Positions 1 to 10,892 of a stretch of 24,889 bases of DNA are shown here, one piece after another. The notes beneath the pieces were generated by a model, which was not told where the DNA came from, did not search any database, and worked only from the letters and a program-made list of their open reading frames with translations. The translations under genes and the position numbers were made by a program. Origin of the DNA: Liolophura sinensis (Eukaryota > Mollusca > Polyplacophora > Chitonida > Chitonidae); contig NW_027018453.1 of assembly GCF_032854445.1 (NCBI RefSeq), positions 1 to 24,889 on the forward strand, read 5' to 3'. Numbering within the stretch: the first letter of the stretch is position 1; each line of letters starts with the position of its first letter.

Positions 1-548
1 TGACCAGTCGCGATTGTACATAGTACATGTAGCCGATTTCAATTAGCAAAAGGACCAGGCAAAAATCCAAAAGTGGAAAAAATGTTCCAATGCTGCTGGT
101 AAGAGGCTAATCCGACGTATTTTGTGACGAGAAATCGAATGGTGCAAACCGCGTTGCTCTCCGACCAATACTTTTGGCTGTAGCCACAATTGAATCATCA
201 TTATGTCAAAATCACGTGCCCAGCAAACGGCTCTTACTCCATGGAAACCAAGGAAATTTGCAATTTTTCAACAGCTGGAGATGCCTGACCCAATTGCGCA
301 TCTTTTGGCACCTTATTGATGTGGGTCAGTGTTCAATTGTACTTTTTACAGCAGACTGTATCAAGTACCTTGTGGTTTTTATATAAAAATGGTGTGATTT
401 TTCTACATGTAGATAAGAGATTAAGTTTATCTTCGACTTAGAAGTAAGACATTTGCCTGGGTGAGTTAAATGGGCTTGGCCCAAGATTTGACATCTTCTG
501 GGGCTACCGAAGGGCACATAACTTATAATCAAAAGTTGAATATAGTAA
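1..548 (+). repeat. Satellite monomer U1
   Basis: m1 T, m2 T, m3 A, m4 G, m6 GC, m7 G, X, m11 A. Several compensating 1-base indels (an extra A in CAGCAAACGG, a lost T in CATCATTATG, a lost A in GATAAGAGA, an extra G in TCTGGGGCT) leave the length at 548. The window opens at this phase by chance; the array must continue upstream. Confidence 0.95.
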
Positions 549-1099
549 TGGACCCAGTCGCGATGGTACATAGTACATGTAGCCGATTTCAATTAGCAAA
601 AGGACCAGGGCAAAAATCCAAAAGTAAAAAAATGCTCTAATCGTGCTGGTAAGAGGCTAATCCGACGTATTTTCTGACGAGAAATCGAATGGTGCAAACC
701 GCGTTGCTCTCCGACCAATACTTTTGGCTGTAGCCACAATTGAATCATCATTTATGTCAAAATCACGTGCCCAGCAACGGCTCTTACTCCATGGAAACCA
801 AGGAAATTTGCAATTTTTCAACACCTGGAGATGCCTGACCCAATTGCGCATCTTTTGGCACCTTATTGATGTGGGTCAGTGTTCAATTGTACTTTTTACA
901 GCAGACTGTATCAAGTACCTTGTGGTTTTTTATATAAAAATGGTGTGGTTTTTCTACATGTAGATAAAGAGATTAAGTTTATCTTCGACTTAGAAGTAAG
1001 ACATTTGCTGGGTGAGTTAAATGGGCTTGGCCCAAAGATTTGACATCTTCTGGGCTACCGAAGGGCACATAACTTATAATCAAAAGTTGAATATAGTAA
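549..1099 (+). repeat. Satellite monomer U2
   Basis: m1 G, m2 T, m3 B, m4 C, m5 T, m6 GC, m7 C, X, m11 A. Length 551. Its start reads TGGACCCAGTCGCGATGG, with two extra bases. Confidence 0.95.
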
Positions 1100-1651
1100 T
1101 GACCAGTCGCGATTGTTACATAGTACATGTAGCCGATTTCAATTAGCAAAAGACCAGGCAAAAATCCAAAAGTGGAAAAAAATGTTCCAATGCTGCTGGT
1201 AAGAGGGCTAATCCGACGTATTTTGTGACGAGAAATCGAATTGTGCAAACCGCGTTGCTCTCCGACCAATACTTTTGGCTGTAGCCACAATTGAATCATC
1301 ATTTATGTCAAAATCACGTGCCCAGCAACGGCTCTTACTCCATGGAAACCAAGGAAATTTGCAATTTTTCAACAGCTGGAGATGCCTGACCCAATTGCGC
1401 ATCTTTTGGCACCTTATTGATGTGGGTCAGTGTTTCAATTGTACTTTTTACAGCAGACCTGTATCAAGTACCTTGTGTTTTTTATATAAAAATGGTGTGG
1501 TTTTTCTACATGTAGATAAAGACATTGAGTTTATCTTCGACTTAGAAGTAAGACATTTGCTGGGTGAGTTAAATGGGCTTGGCCCCAAAGATTTGACGTC
1601 TTCTGGGCTACGAAGGGCACATAACTTATAATCAAAAGTTGAATATAGTAA
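1100..1651 (+). repeat. Satellite monomer U3
   Basis: m1 T (with an extra T), m2 T, m3 A, m4 G, m6 GC, m7 G, Y, m11 G. Length 552. Private change GAATTGTGC in place of GAATGGTGC. Confidence 0.95.
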
Positions 1652-2200
1652 TGACCAGTCGCGATTGTACATAGTACATGTAGCCGATTTCAATTAGCAA
1701 AAGGACCAGGCAAAAATCCAAAAGTAAAAAAAATGTTCCAATGCTGCTGGTAAGAGGCTAATCCGACGTATTTTTGTGACGAGAAATCGAATGGTGCAAA
1801 CCGCGTTGCTCTCCGACCAATACTTTTGGCTGTAGCCACAATTGAATCATCATTTATGTCAAAATCACGTGCCCAGCAACGGCTCTTACTCCATGGAAAC
1901 CAAGGAAATTTGCAATTTTTCAACAGCTGGAGATGCCTGACCCAATTGCGCATCTTTTGGCACCTTATTGATGTGGGTCAGTGTTCAATTGTACTTTTTA
2001 CAGCAGACTGTATCAAGTACCTTGTGGTTTTTATATAAAAATGGTGTGGTTTTTCTACATGTAGATAAAGAGATTAAGTTTATCTTCGACTTAGAAGTAA
2101 GACATTTGCTGGGTGAGTTAAATGGGCTTGGCCCAAAGATTTGACATCTTCTGGGCTACCGAAGGGCACATAACTTATAATCAAAAGTTGAATATAGTAA
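1652..2200 (+). repeat. Satellite monomer U4 (mosaic m3)
   Basis: m1 T, m2 T, m4 G, m6 GC, m7 G, X, m11 A. The m3 block is chimeric: AA at 75-76 as in B or B', followed by the A-type tail TTCCAATGCTG. Confidence 0.95.
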
Positions 2201-2746
2201 TGGCCAGTCGCGATTGTACATAGTACATGTAGCCGATTTCAATGAGCAAAAGGACCAGGCAAAAATCCAAAAGTGGAAAAAATGTTCCAATGCTGCTGGT
2301 AAGAGGCTAATCCGACGTATTTGTGACGAGAAATCGAATGGTGCAAACCGCGTTGCTCTCCGACCAATACTTTTGGCTGTAGCCACAATTGAATCATCAT
2401 TTATGTCAAAATCACGTGCCCAGCAACGGCTCTTACTCCATGGAAACCAAGGAATTTCCAATTTTTCAACAGCTGGAGATGCCTGACCCAATTGCGCATC
2501 TTTTGGCACCTTATTGATGTGGGTCAGTGTTCAATTGTACTTTTTACAGCAGACTGTATCAAGTACCTTGTGTTTTTTATATAAAAATGGTGTGGTTTTT
2601 CTACATGTAGATAAAGACATTGAGTTTATCTTCGACTTAGAAGTAAGACATTTGCTGGGTGAGTTAAATGGGCTTGGCCCAAAGATTTGACGTCTTCTGG
2701 GCTACCGAAGGGCACATAACTTATAATCAAAAGTTGAATATAGTAA
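2201..2746 (+). repeat. Satellite monomer U5
   Basis: m1 T, m2 G, m3 A, m4 G, m6 CC, m7 G, Y, m11 G. Starts TGGCCAG instead of TGACCAG. Length 546; the T-run before TGTGACG is shortened. Confidence 0.95.
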
Positions 2747-3290
2747 TGACCAGTCGCGATTGTACATAGTACATGTAGCCGATTTCAATTAGCAAAAGGA
2801 CCAGGCAAAAATACAAAAGTGGAAAAAATGTTCCAATGCTGCTGGTAAGAGGCTAATCCGACGTATTTTGTGACGAGAAATCGAATGGTGCAAACCGCGT
2901 TGCTCTCCGACCAATACTTTTGGCTGTAGCCACAATTGAATCATCATTTATGTCAAAATCACGTGCCAGCAACGGCTCTTACTCCATGGAAACCAAGGAA
3001 ATTTGCAATTTTTCAACAGCTGAGATGCCTGACCCAATTGCGCATCTTTGGCACCTTATTGATGTGGGTCAGTGTTCAATTGTACTTTTTACAGCAGACT
3101 GTATCAAGTACCTTGTGGTTTTTATATAAAAATGGTGTGGTTTTTCTACATGTAGATAAAGAGATTAAGTTTATCTTCGACTTAGAAGTAAGACATTTGC
3201 TGGGTGAGTTAAATGGGCTTGGCCCAAAGATTTGACATCTTCTGGCTACCGAAGGGCACATAACTTATAATCAAAAGTTGAATATAGTAA
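2747..3290 (+). repeat. Satellite monomer U6
   Basis: m1 T, m2 T, m3 A, m4 G, m6 GC, m7 G, X, m11 A. The shortest complete copy (544), with losses in runs of C, G and T (CGTGCCAGC, GCTGAGATG, CATCTTTGG, TCTGGCTACC). Confidence 0.95.
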
Positions 3291-3839
3291 TGACCAGTCG
3301 CGATTGTACATAGTAACATGTAGCCGATTTCAATTAGCAAAAGGACCAGGCAAAAATCCAAAAGTGGAAAAAATGTTCCAATGCTGCTGGTAAGAGGCTA
3401 ATCCGACGTATTTTGTGACGAGAAATCGAATGGTGCAAACCGCGTTGCTCTCCGACCAATACTTTTGGCTGTAGCCACAATTGAATCATCATTTATGTCA
3501 AAATCAGTGCCCAGCAACGGCTCTTACTCCATGGAAACCAAGGAAATTTGCAATTTTTCAACAGCTGGAGATGCCCTGACCCAATTGCGCATCTTTTGGC
3601 ACCTTATTGATGTGGGTCAGTGTTCAATTGTACTTTTTACAGCAGACTGTATCAAGTACCTTGTGTTTTTTATATAAAAATGGTGTGGTTTTTCTACATG
3701 TAGATAAAGACATTGAGTTTATCTTCGACTTAGAAGTAAGACATTTGCTGGGTGAGTTAAATGGGCTTGGCCCAAAGATTTGACGTCTTCTGGGCTACCG
3801 AAGGGCACATAACTTATAATCAAAAGTTGAATATAGTAA
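3291..3839 (+). repeat. Satellite monomer U7
   Basis: m1 T, m2 T, m3 A, m4 G, m6 GC, m7 G, Y, m11 G. The E-box at unit 214-219 is broken (ATCAGTGCCC, CG or equivalent lost). Confidence 0.95.
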
Positions 3840-4388
3840 TGACCAGTCGCGATTGTACATAGTACATGTAGCCGATTTCAATTAGCAAAAGGACCAGGCA
3901 AAAATCCAAAAGTAAAAAAAATGCTCCAATCGTGCTGGTAAGAGGCTAATCCGACGTATTTTCTGACGAGAAATCGAATGGTGCAAACCGCGTTGCTCTC
4001 CGACCAATACTTTTGGCTGTAGCCACAATTGAATCATCATTTATGTCAAAATCACGTGCCCAGCAACGGCTCTTACTCCATGGAAACCAAGGAAATTTGC
4101 AATTTTTCAACAGCTGGAGATGCCTGACCCAATTGCGCATCTTTTGGCACCTTATTGATGTGGGTCAGTGTTCAATTGTACTTTTTACAGCAGACTGTAT
4201 CAAGTACCTTGTGTTTTTTATATAAAAATGGTGTGGTTTTTCTACATGTAGATAAAGACATTGAGTTTATCTTCGACTTAGAAGTAAGACATTTGCTGGG
4301 TGAGTTAAATGGGCTTGGCCCAAAGATTTGACGTCTTCTGGGCTACCGAAGGGGCACATAACTTATAATCAAAAGTTGAATATAGTAA
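3840..4388 (+). repeat. Satellite monomer U8
   Basis: m1 T, m2 T, m3 B', m4 C, m6 GC, m7 G, Y, m11 G. The only B' copy that also has m4 = C. Confidence 0.95.
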
Positions 4389-4937
4389 TGACAGGTCGCG
4401 ATTGTACATAGTACATGTAGCCGATTTCAATTAGCAAAAGGACCAGGCAAAAATCCAAAAGTAAAAAAAAATGCTCCAATCGTGCTGGTAAGAGGCTAAT
4501 CCGACGTATTTTGTGACGAGAAATCGAATGGTGCAAACCGCGTTGCTCTCCGACCAATACTTTTGGCTGTAGCCACAATTGAATCATCATTTATGTCAAA
4601 ATCACGTGCCCAGCAACGGCTCTTACTCCATGGAAACCAAGGAAATTTGCAATTTTTCAACAGCTGGAGATGCCTGACCCAATTGCGCATCTTTTGGCAC
4701 CTTATTGATGTGGGTCAGTGTTCAATTGTACTTTTTACAGCAGACTGTATCAAGTACCTTGTGTTTTTTAAATAAAAATGGTGTGGTTTTTCTACATGTA
4801 GATAAAGACATTGAGTTTATCTTCGACTTAGAAGTAAGACATTTGCTGGGTGAGTTAAATGGGCTTGGCCCAAAGATTTGACATCTTCTGGGCTACCGAA
4901 GGGCACATAACTTATAATCAAAAGTTGAATATAGTAA
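4389..4937 (+). repeat. Satellite monomer U9
   Basis: m1 T, m2 T, m3 B' (nine A), m4 G, m6 GC, m7 G, Y, m11 A. Starts TGACAGGTCGCG. The TATA box is altered to TTTAAATAAAA. Confidence 0.95.
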
Positions 4938-5485
4938 TGACCAGTCGCGATTGTACATAGTACATGTAGCCGATTTCAATTAGCAAAAGGACCAGGCAAA
5001 AATCCAAAAGTGGAAAAATGTTCCAATGCTGCTGGTAAGAGGCTAATCCGACGTATTTTTGTGACGAGAAATCGAATGGTGCAAACCGCGTTGCTCTCCG
5101 ACCAATACTTTTGGCTGTAGCCACAATTGAATCATCATTTATGTCAAAATCACGTGCCCAGCAACGGCTCTTACTCCATGGAAACCAAGGAAATTTGCAA
5201 TTTTTCAACAGCTGGAGATGCCTGACCCAATTGCGGCATCTTTTGGCACCTTATTGATGTGGGTCAGTGTTCAATTGTACTTTTTACAGCAGACTGTATC
5301 AAGTACCTTGTGGTTTTTATATAAAAATGGTGTGGTTTTTCTACATGTAGATAAAGAGATTAAGTTATCTTCGACTTAGAAGTAAGACATTTGCTGGGTG
5401 AGTTAAATGGGCTTGGCCCAAAGATTTGACATCTTCTGGGCTACCGAAGGGCACATAACTTATAATCAAAAGTTGAATATAGTAA
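4938..5485 (+). repeat. Satellite monomer U10
   Basis: m1 T, m2 T, m3 A, m4 G, m6 GC, m7 G, X, m11 A. Single-base slips, e.g. TTGCGGCATC. Confidence 0.95.
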
Positions 5486-6038
5486 TGACCAGTCGCGATG
5501 GTACATAGTACAATGTAGCCGATTTCAATTAGCAAAAGGACCAGGCAAAAATCCAAAAGTAAAAAAAATGCTCTAATCGTGCTAGTAATGAGGCTAATCC
5601 GACGTATTTTCTGACGAGAAATCGAATGGTGCAAACGCGTTGCTCTCCGACCAATACTTTTGGCTGTAGCCACAATTGAATCATCATTTATGTCAAAATC
5701 ACGTGCCCAGCAACGGCTCTTACTCCCATGGAAACCAAGGAAATTTGCAATTTTTCAACAGCTGGAGATGCCTGACCCAATTGCGCATCTTTTGGCACCT
5801 TATTGATGTGGGTCAGTGTTCAATTGTACTTTTTACAGCAGACTGTATCAAAGTACCTTGTGTTTTTTTATATAAAAAGGTGTGTGGTTTTTCTACATGT
5901 AGATAAAGACATTGAGTTTATCTTCGACTTAGAAGTAAGACATTTGCTGGGTGAGTTAAATGGGCTTGGCCCAAAGATTTGACATCTTCTGGGCTACCGA
6001 AGGGCACATAACTTATAATCAAAAGTTGAATATAGTAA
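5486..6038 (+). repeat. Satellite monomer U11
   Basis: m1 G, m2 T, m3 B, m4 C, m6 GC, m7 G, Y, m11 A. The longest copy (553). The internal GGTAAG donor-like motif is destroyed (GCTAGTAATGAGG). Confidence 0.95.
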
Positions 6039-6588
6039 TGACCAGTCGCGATTGTACATAGTACATGTAGCCGATTTCAATTAGCAAAAGGACCAGGCAA
6101 AAATCCAAAAGTGGAAAAAATGTTCCAATGCTGCTGGTAAGAGGCTAATCCGACGTATTTTGTGACGAGAAATCGAATGGTGCAAACCGCGTTGCTCTCC
6201 GACCAATACTTTTGGCTGTAGCCACAAATTGAATCATCATTTATGTCAAAATCACGTGCCCAGCAAACGGCTCTTACTCCATGGAAACCAAGGAAATTTG
6301 CAATTTTTCAACAGCTGGAGATGCCTGACCAATTGCGCATCTTTTGGCACCTTATTGATGTGGGTCAGTGTTCAATTGTACTTTTTACAGCAGACTGTAT
6401 CAAGTACCTTGTGGTTTTTATATAAAAATGGGTGTGGTTTTTCTACATGTAGATAAAGAGATTAAGTTTATCTTCGACTTAGAAGTAAGACATTTGCTGG
6501 GTGAGTTAATGGGCTTGGCCCAAAGATTTGACATCTTCTGGGCTACCGAAGGGCAACATAACTTATAATCAAAAGTTGAATATAGTAA
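6039..6588 (+). repeat. Satellite monomer U12
   Basis: m1 T, m2 T, m3 A, m4 G, m6 GC, m7 G, X, m11 A. The run of C in TGACCCAATT is shortened to CC. Matches U20, eight units downstream, at every marker. Confidence 0.95.
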
Positions 6589-7134
6589 TGACCAGTCGCG
6601 ATGGTACATAGTACATGTAGCCGATTTCAATTAGCAAAAGGACCAGGCAAAAATCCAAAAGTAAAAAAAATGCTCTAATCGTGCTGGTAAGAGGCTAATC
6701 CGACGTATTTTCTGACGAGAAATCGAATGGTGCAAACCGCGTTGCTCTCCGACCAATACTTTTGGCTGTAGCCACAATTGAATCATCATTTATGTCAAAA
6801 TCACGTGCCCAGCAACGGCTCTTACTCCATGGAAACCAAGGAAATTTGAAATTTTTCAACAGCTGGAGATGCCTGACCCAATTGCGCATCTTTTGCACCT
6901 TATTGATGTGGGTCAGTGTTCAATTCTACTTTTTACAGCAGACTGTATCAAGTACCTTGTGTTTTTTATATAAAATGGTGTGGTTTTTCTACATGTAGAT
7001 AAAGACATTGAGTTTATCTTCGACTAGAAGTAAGGACATTTGCTGGGTGAGTTAAATGGGCTTGGCCCAAAGATTTGACATCTTCTGGGCTACCGAAGGG
7101 CACATAACTTATAATCAAAAGTTGAATATAGTAA
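6589..7134 (+). repeat. Satellite monomer U13
   Basis: m1 G, m2 T, m3 B, m4 C, m6 GA (shared only with U21), m7 G, m8 339C (shared only with U22), Y, m11 A. Confidence 0.95.
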
Positions 7135-7682
7135 TGACCAGTCGCGATGGTACATAGTACATGTAGCCGATTTCAATGAGCAAAAGGACCAGCAAAAATC
7201 CAAAAGTGGAAAAAATGTTCCAATGCTGCTGGTAAGAGGCTAATCCGACGTATTTTGTGACGAGAAATCGAATGGTGCAAACCGCGTTGCTCTCCGACCA
7301 ATACTTTTGGCTGTAGCCACAATTGAATCATCATTTATGTCAAAATCACGTGCCCAGCAACGGCTCTTACTCCATGGAAACCAAGGAAATTTGCAATTTT
7401 TCAACAGCTGGAGATGCCTGACCCAATTGCGCATCTTTTGGCACCTTATTGATGTGGGTCAGTGTTCAATTGTACTTTTTACAGCAGACTGTATCAAGTA
7501 CCTTGTGTTTTTTTATATAAAAATGGTGTGGTTTTTCTACATGTAGATAAAGACATTGAGTTTATCTTCGACTTAGAAGTAAGACATTTGCTGGGTGAGT
7601 TAAATGGGCTTGGCCCAAAGATTTGACATCTTCTGGGCTACCGAAGGGCACATAACTTATAATCAAAAGTTGAATATAGTAA
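7135..7682 (+). repeat. Satellite monomer U14
   Basis: m1 G, m2 G, m3 A, m4 G, m6 GC, m7 G, Y, m11 A. One G lost (CCAGCAAAAA) and one T gained before the TATA box, so the length is 548. Confidence 0.95.
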
Positions 7683-8230
7683 TGACCAGTCGCGATTGTA
7701 CATAGTACATGTAGCCGATTTCAATTAGCAAAAGAACCAGGCAAAAATCCAAAAGTGGAAAAAATGTTCCAATGCTGCTGGTAAGAGGCTAATCCGACGT
7801 ATTTTGTGACGAGAAATCGAATGGTGCAAACCGCGTTGCTCTCCGACCAATACTTTTGGCTGTAGCCACAATTGAATCATCATTTATGTCAAAATCACGT
7901 GCCCAGCAACGGCTCTTACTCCATGGAAACCAAGGAAATTTCCAATTTTTCAACAGCTGGAGATGCCTGACCCAATTGCGCATCTTTTGGCACCTTATTG
8001 ATGTGGGTCAGTGTTCAATTGTACTTTTTACAGCAGACTGTATCAAGTACCTTGTGGTTTTTATATAAAAATGGTGTGGTTTTTCTACATGTAGATAAAG
8101 AGATTAAGTTTATCTTCGACTTAGAAGTAAGACATTTGCTGGGTGAGTTAAATGGGCTTGGCCCAAAGATTTGACATCTTCTGGGCTACCGAAGGGCACA
8201 TAACTTATAATCAAAAGTTGAATATAGTAA
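7683..8230 (+). repeat. Satellite monomer U15
   Basis: m1 T, m2 T, m3 A, m4 G, m6 CC, m7 G, X, m11 A. Private AAAGAACCAGG. Confidence 0.96.
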
Positions 8231-8778
8231 TGACCAGTCGCGATGGTACATAGTACATGTAGCCGATTTCAATTAGCAAAAGGAACAGGCAAAAATCCAA
8301 AAGTAAAAAAAATGCTCTAATCGTGCTGGTAAGAGGCTAATCCGACGTATTTTCTGACGAGAAATCGAATGGTGCAAACCGCGTTGCTCTCCGACCAATA
8401 CTTTTGGCTGTAGCCACAATTGAATCATCATTTATGTCAAAATCACGTGCCCAGCAACGGCTCTTACTCCATGGAAACCAAGGAAATTTGCAATTTTTCA
8501 ACAGCTGGAGATGCCTGACCCAATTGCGCATCTTTTGGCACCTTATTGATGTGGGTCAGTGTTCAATTGTACTTTTTACAGCAGACTGTATCAAGTACCT
8601 TGTGGTTTTTATATAAAAATGGTGTGGTTTTTCTACATGTAGATAAAGAGATTAAGTTTATCTTCGACTTAGAAGTAAGACATTTGCTGGGTGAGTTAAA
8701 TGGGCTTGGCCCAAAGATTTGACATCTTCTGGGCTACCGAAGGGCACATAACTTATAATCAAAAGTTGAATATAGTAA
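8231..8778 (+). repeat. Satellite monomer U16
   Basis: m1 G, m2 T, m3 B, m4 C, m6 GC, m7 G, X, m11 A. Private GGAACAGGC. A clean example of the B block is at 8305-8323. Confidence 0.96.
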
Positions 8779-9326
8779 TGACCAGTCGCGATTGTACATA
8801 GTACATGTAGCCGATTTCAATAAGCAAAAGGACCAGGCAAAAATCCAAAAGTGGAAAAAATGTTCCAATGCTGCTGGTAAGAGGCTAATCCGACGTATTT
8901 TGTGACGAGAAATCGAATGGTGCAAACCGCGTTGCTCTCCGACCAATACTTTTGGCTGTAGCCACAATTGAATCATCATTTATGTCAAAATCACGTGCCC
9001 AGCAACGGCTCTTACTCCATGGAAACCAAGGAAATTTGCAATTTTTCAACACCTGGAGATGCCTGACCCAATTGCGCATCTTTTGGCACCTTATTGATGT
9101 GGGTCAGTGTTCAATTGTACTTTTTACAGCAGACTGTATCAAGTACCTTGTGTTTTTTATATAAAAATGGTGTGGTTTTTCTACATGGAGATAAAGACAT
9201 TGAGTTTATCTTCGACTTAGAAGTAAGACATTTGCTGGGTGAGTTAAATGGGCTTGGCCCAAAGATTTGACGTCTTCTGGGCTACCGAAGGGCACATAAC
9301 TTATAATCAAAAGTTGAATATAGTAA
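8779..9326 (+). repeat. Satellite monomer U17
   Basis: m1 T, private A near m2 (CAATAAGC), m3 A, m4 G, m6 GC, m7 C, Y, m11 G. The downstream palindrome is altered to CTACATGGAG. Confidence 0.96.
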
Positions 9327-9874
9327 TGACCAGTCGCGATTGTACATAGTACATGTAGCCGATTTCAATTAGCAAAAGGACCAGGCAAAAATCCAAAAGT
9401 AAAAAAAATGCTCCAATCGTGCTGGTAAGAGGCTAATCCGACGTATTTTGTGACGAGAAATCGAATGGTGCAAACCGCGTTGCTCTCCGACCAATACTTT
9501 TGGCTGTAGCCACAATTGAATCATCATTTATGTCAAAATCACGTGCCCAGCAACGGCTCTTACTCCATGGAAACCAAGGAAATTTCCAATTTTTCAACAG
9601 CTGGAGATGCCTGACCCAATTGCGCATGTTTTGGCACCTTATTGATGTGGGTCAGTGTTCAATTGTACTTTTTACAGCAGACTGTATCAAGTACCTTGTG
9701 TTTTTTATATAAAAATGGTGTGGTTTTTCTACATGTAGATAAAGACATTGAGTTTATCTTCGACTTAGAAGTAAGACATTTGCTGGGTGAGTTAAATGGG
9801 CTTGGCCCAAAGATTTGACATCTTCTGGGCTACCGAAGGGCACATAACTTATAATCAAAAGTTGAATATAGTAA
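9327..9874 (+). repeat. Satellite monomer U18
   Basis: m1 T, m2 T, m3 B', m4 G, m6 CC, m7 G, Y, m11 A. Private GCGCATGTTTTGG. Confidence 0.96.
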
Positions 9875-10422
9875 TGACCAGTCGCGATTGTACATAGTAC
9901 ATGTAGCCGATTTCAATTAGCAAAAGGACCAGGCAAAAATCCAAAAGTGGAAAAAATGTTCCAATGCTGCTGGTAAGAGGCTAATCCGACGTATTTTGTG
10001 ACGAGAAATCGAATGGTGCAAACCGCGTTGCTCTCCGACCAATACTTTTGGCTGTAGCCACAATTGAATCATCATTTATGTCAAAATCACGTGCCCAGCA
10101 ACGGCTCTTACTCCATGGAAACCAAGGAAATTTGCAATTTTTCAACAGCTGGAGATGCCTGACCCAATTGCGCATCTTTTGGCACCTTATTGATGTGGGT
10201 CAGTGTTCAATTGTACTTTTTACAGCAGACTGTATCATGTACCTTGTGTTTTTTATATAAAAATGGTGTGGTTTTTCTACATGTAGATAAAGACATTGAG
10301 TTTATCTTCGACTTAGAAGTAAGACATTTGCTGGGTGAGTTAAATGGGCTTGGCCCAAAGATTTGACATCTTCTGGGCTACCGAAGGGCACATAACTTAT
10401 AATCAAAAGTTGAATATAGTAA
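9875..10422 (+). repeat. Satellite monomer U19
   Basis: m1 T, m2 T, m3 A, m4 G, m6 GC, m7 G, Y, m11 A. Private TATCATGTACC. Confidence 0.96.
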
Positions 10423-10436
10423 TGACCAGTCGCGAT

Positions 10437-10453
10437 TGTACATAGTACATGTA
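10437..10453. repeat. Overlapping palindromes at monomer head (reference copy)
   Basis: TGTACA is self-complementary, and TACAT and ATGTA form an inverted repeat separated by five bases, with two GTAC sites. The cluster follows a TCGCGA palindrome at 10430-10435 and occurs in every monomer. The m1 T/G variant changes the first palindrome (GGTACA in G copies). It could be a protein-binding site or simply low-complexity sequence. Confidence 0.6.
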
Positions 10454-10482
10454 GCCGATTTCAATTAGCAAAAGGACCAGGC

Positions 10483-10504
10483 AAAAATCCAAAAGTGGAA
10501 AAAA
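10483..10504 (+). other. A-rich tract including the start of the m3 block
   Basis: Short A-tracts occur in close succession. In B and B' copies GG becomes AA, giving eight or nine consecutive A (for example 8305-8312). On the minus strand this is a T run that would act as an RNA polymerase III terminator. A-tracts favour curved, nucleosome-poor DNA. Confidence 0.4.
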
Positions 10505-10519
10505 TGTTCCAATGCTGCT

Positions 10520-10526
10520 GGTAAGA
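10520..10526 (+). other. Splice-donor-like GGTAAGA
   Basis: Matches the eukaryotic 5' splice consensus (G|GTAAG). Present in nearly all monomers and lost in U11. By chance alone a motif this short can occur, so a functional role is unproven. Confidence 0.25.
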
Positions 10527-10596
10527 GGCTAATCCGACGTATTTTGTGACGAGAAATCGAATGGTGCAAACCGCGTTGCTCTCCGACCAATACTTT

Positions 10597-10608
10597 TGGC
10601 TGTAGCCA
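10597..10608. repeat. Inverted repeat TGGCT-GT-AGCCA
   Basis: Five-base perfect arms with a two-base centre. It lies at the point where the longest open frames on the plus strand begin, and appears intact in all monomers I checked. Confidence 0.6.
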
Positions 10609-10635
10609 CAATTGAATCATCATTTATGTCAAAAT

Positions 10636-10641
10636 CACGTG
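10636..10641. promoter_or_regulatory. Canonical E-box CACGTG
   Basis: A palindromic site of the class bound by Myc/Max/USF/CLOCK-type bHLH factors. It is repeated in almost every monomer (broken in U7), so the array would hold more than 40 evenly spaced sites. Occupancy is inference only. Confidence 0.3.
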
Positions 10642-10693
10642 CCCAGCAACGGCTCTTACTCCATGGAAACCAAGGAAATTTGCAATTTTTCAA

Positions 10694-10699
10694 CAGCTG
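10694..10699. promoter_or_regulatory. Second E-box CAGCTG (CACCTG in m7=C copies)
   Basis: The m7 variant converts CAGCTG to CACCTG, both CANNTG sites but with different preferred factors (MyoD/Twist-like versus Snail/ZEB/E-protein-like). The left domain mostly has the first form and the right domain mostly the second. Confidence 0.25.
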
Positions 10700-10801
10700 G
10701 AGATGCCTGACCCAATTGCGCATCTTTTGGCACCTTATTGATGTGGGTCAGTGTTCAATTGTACTTTTTACAGCAGACTGTATCAAGTACCTTGTGGTTT
10801 T

Positions 10802-10810
10802 TATATAAAA
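10802..10810 (+). promoter_or_regulatory. TATA box TATATAAAA
   Basis: A consensus TATA element, preceded by a T run. It is present in all complete monomers except U9 (substituted) and U33 (two bases shorter, still TATAAAA). It could start transcription about 25-32 bp downstream, near the CTACATGTAG palindrome. AT-rich satellite DNA yields such motifs by chance, so promoter activity is uncertain. Confidence 0.35.
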
Positions 10811-10824
10811 ATGGTGTGGTTTTT

Positions 10825-10834
10825 CTACATGTAG
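10825..10834. repeat. Perfect 10-bp palindrome CTACATGTAG
   Basis: Self-complementary over ten bases. TACATGTAG also occurs at the monomer head (10446-10454). It sits where transcription from the TATA box would begin. Altered in U17 (CTACATGGAG). Confidence 0.6.
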
Positions 10835-10881
10835 ATAAAGAGATTAAGTTTATCTTCGACTTAGAAGTAAGACATTTGCTG

Positions 10882-10888
10882 GGTGAGT
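10882..10888 (+). other. Consensus splice donor GGTGAGT
   Basis: A strong 5' splice-site match that I find intact in all 45 complete monomers, including U45 where the preceding G run is shortened. It lies in the loop of a weak CATTT/AAATG inverted repeat. No matching polypyrimidine-AG acceptor pairing is evident within the same monomer. Confidence 0.35.
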
Positions 10889-10892
10889 TAAA

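Noticed and set aside
3958-3981. Hammerhead ribozyme core in m4=C copies (CTGACGAG...)
   Set aside because: CTGACGA fits the first core box, but the required GAAA after a stem II is not in place (GAAT follows a two-base-pair pseudo-stem) and no flanking stems I/III are evident.
5881-6600. Monomer length changes (544-553 bp) as functional length variants
   Set aside because: They are sums of scattered 1-base indels concentrated outside 7683-13547 and mostly in homopolymers, so sequencing error is more likely.
10483-10512. Minus-strand pol III terminator (T run) as evidence for a pol III gene
   Set aside because: No A or B box or other pol III promoter was seen upstream on the minus strand, and the T run exceeds four only in some copies or as part of ordinary A-rich sequence.
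10529-10723. 64-codon minus-strand open frame with an ATG, present in most monomers
   Set aside because: It lies antisense to the plus-strand frame, has no recognisable motif or fold, and its survival follows from overall repeat identity rather than visible coding constraint. Codon-level tests over all monomers would be needed to revive it.
10596-10808. 70-codon plus-strand open frame, repeated in most monomers (longer fused versions up to 131 codons, e.g. 20463-20858 and 22103-22498)
   Set aside because: The repeated form opens at TTG rather than ATG, is broken by indels in many copies, and the longer forms arise from 1-base slips. Variant sites m6, m7 and m9 change amino acids freely, and I recognise no domain.
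10850-10872. CENP-B box candidate at TTCGACTTAGAAG
   Set aside because: The TTCGNNNNA half matches, but the essential CGGG half is AGTA. The minus strand has no better match.
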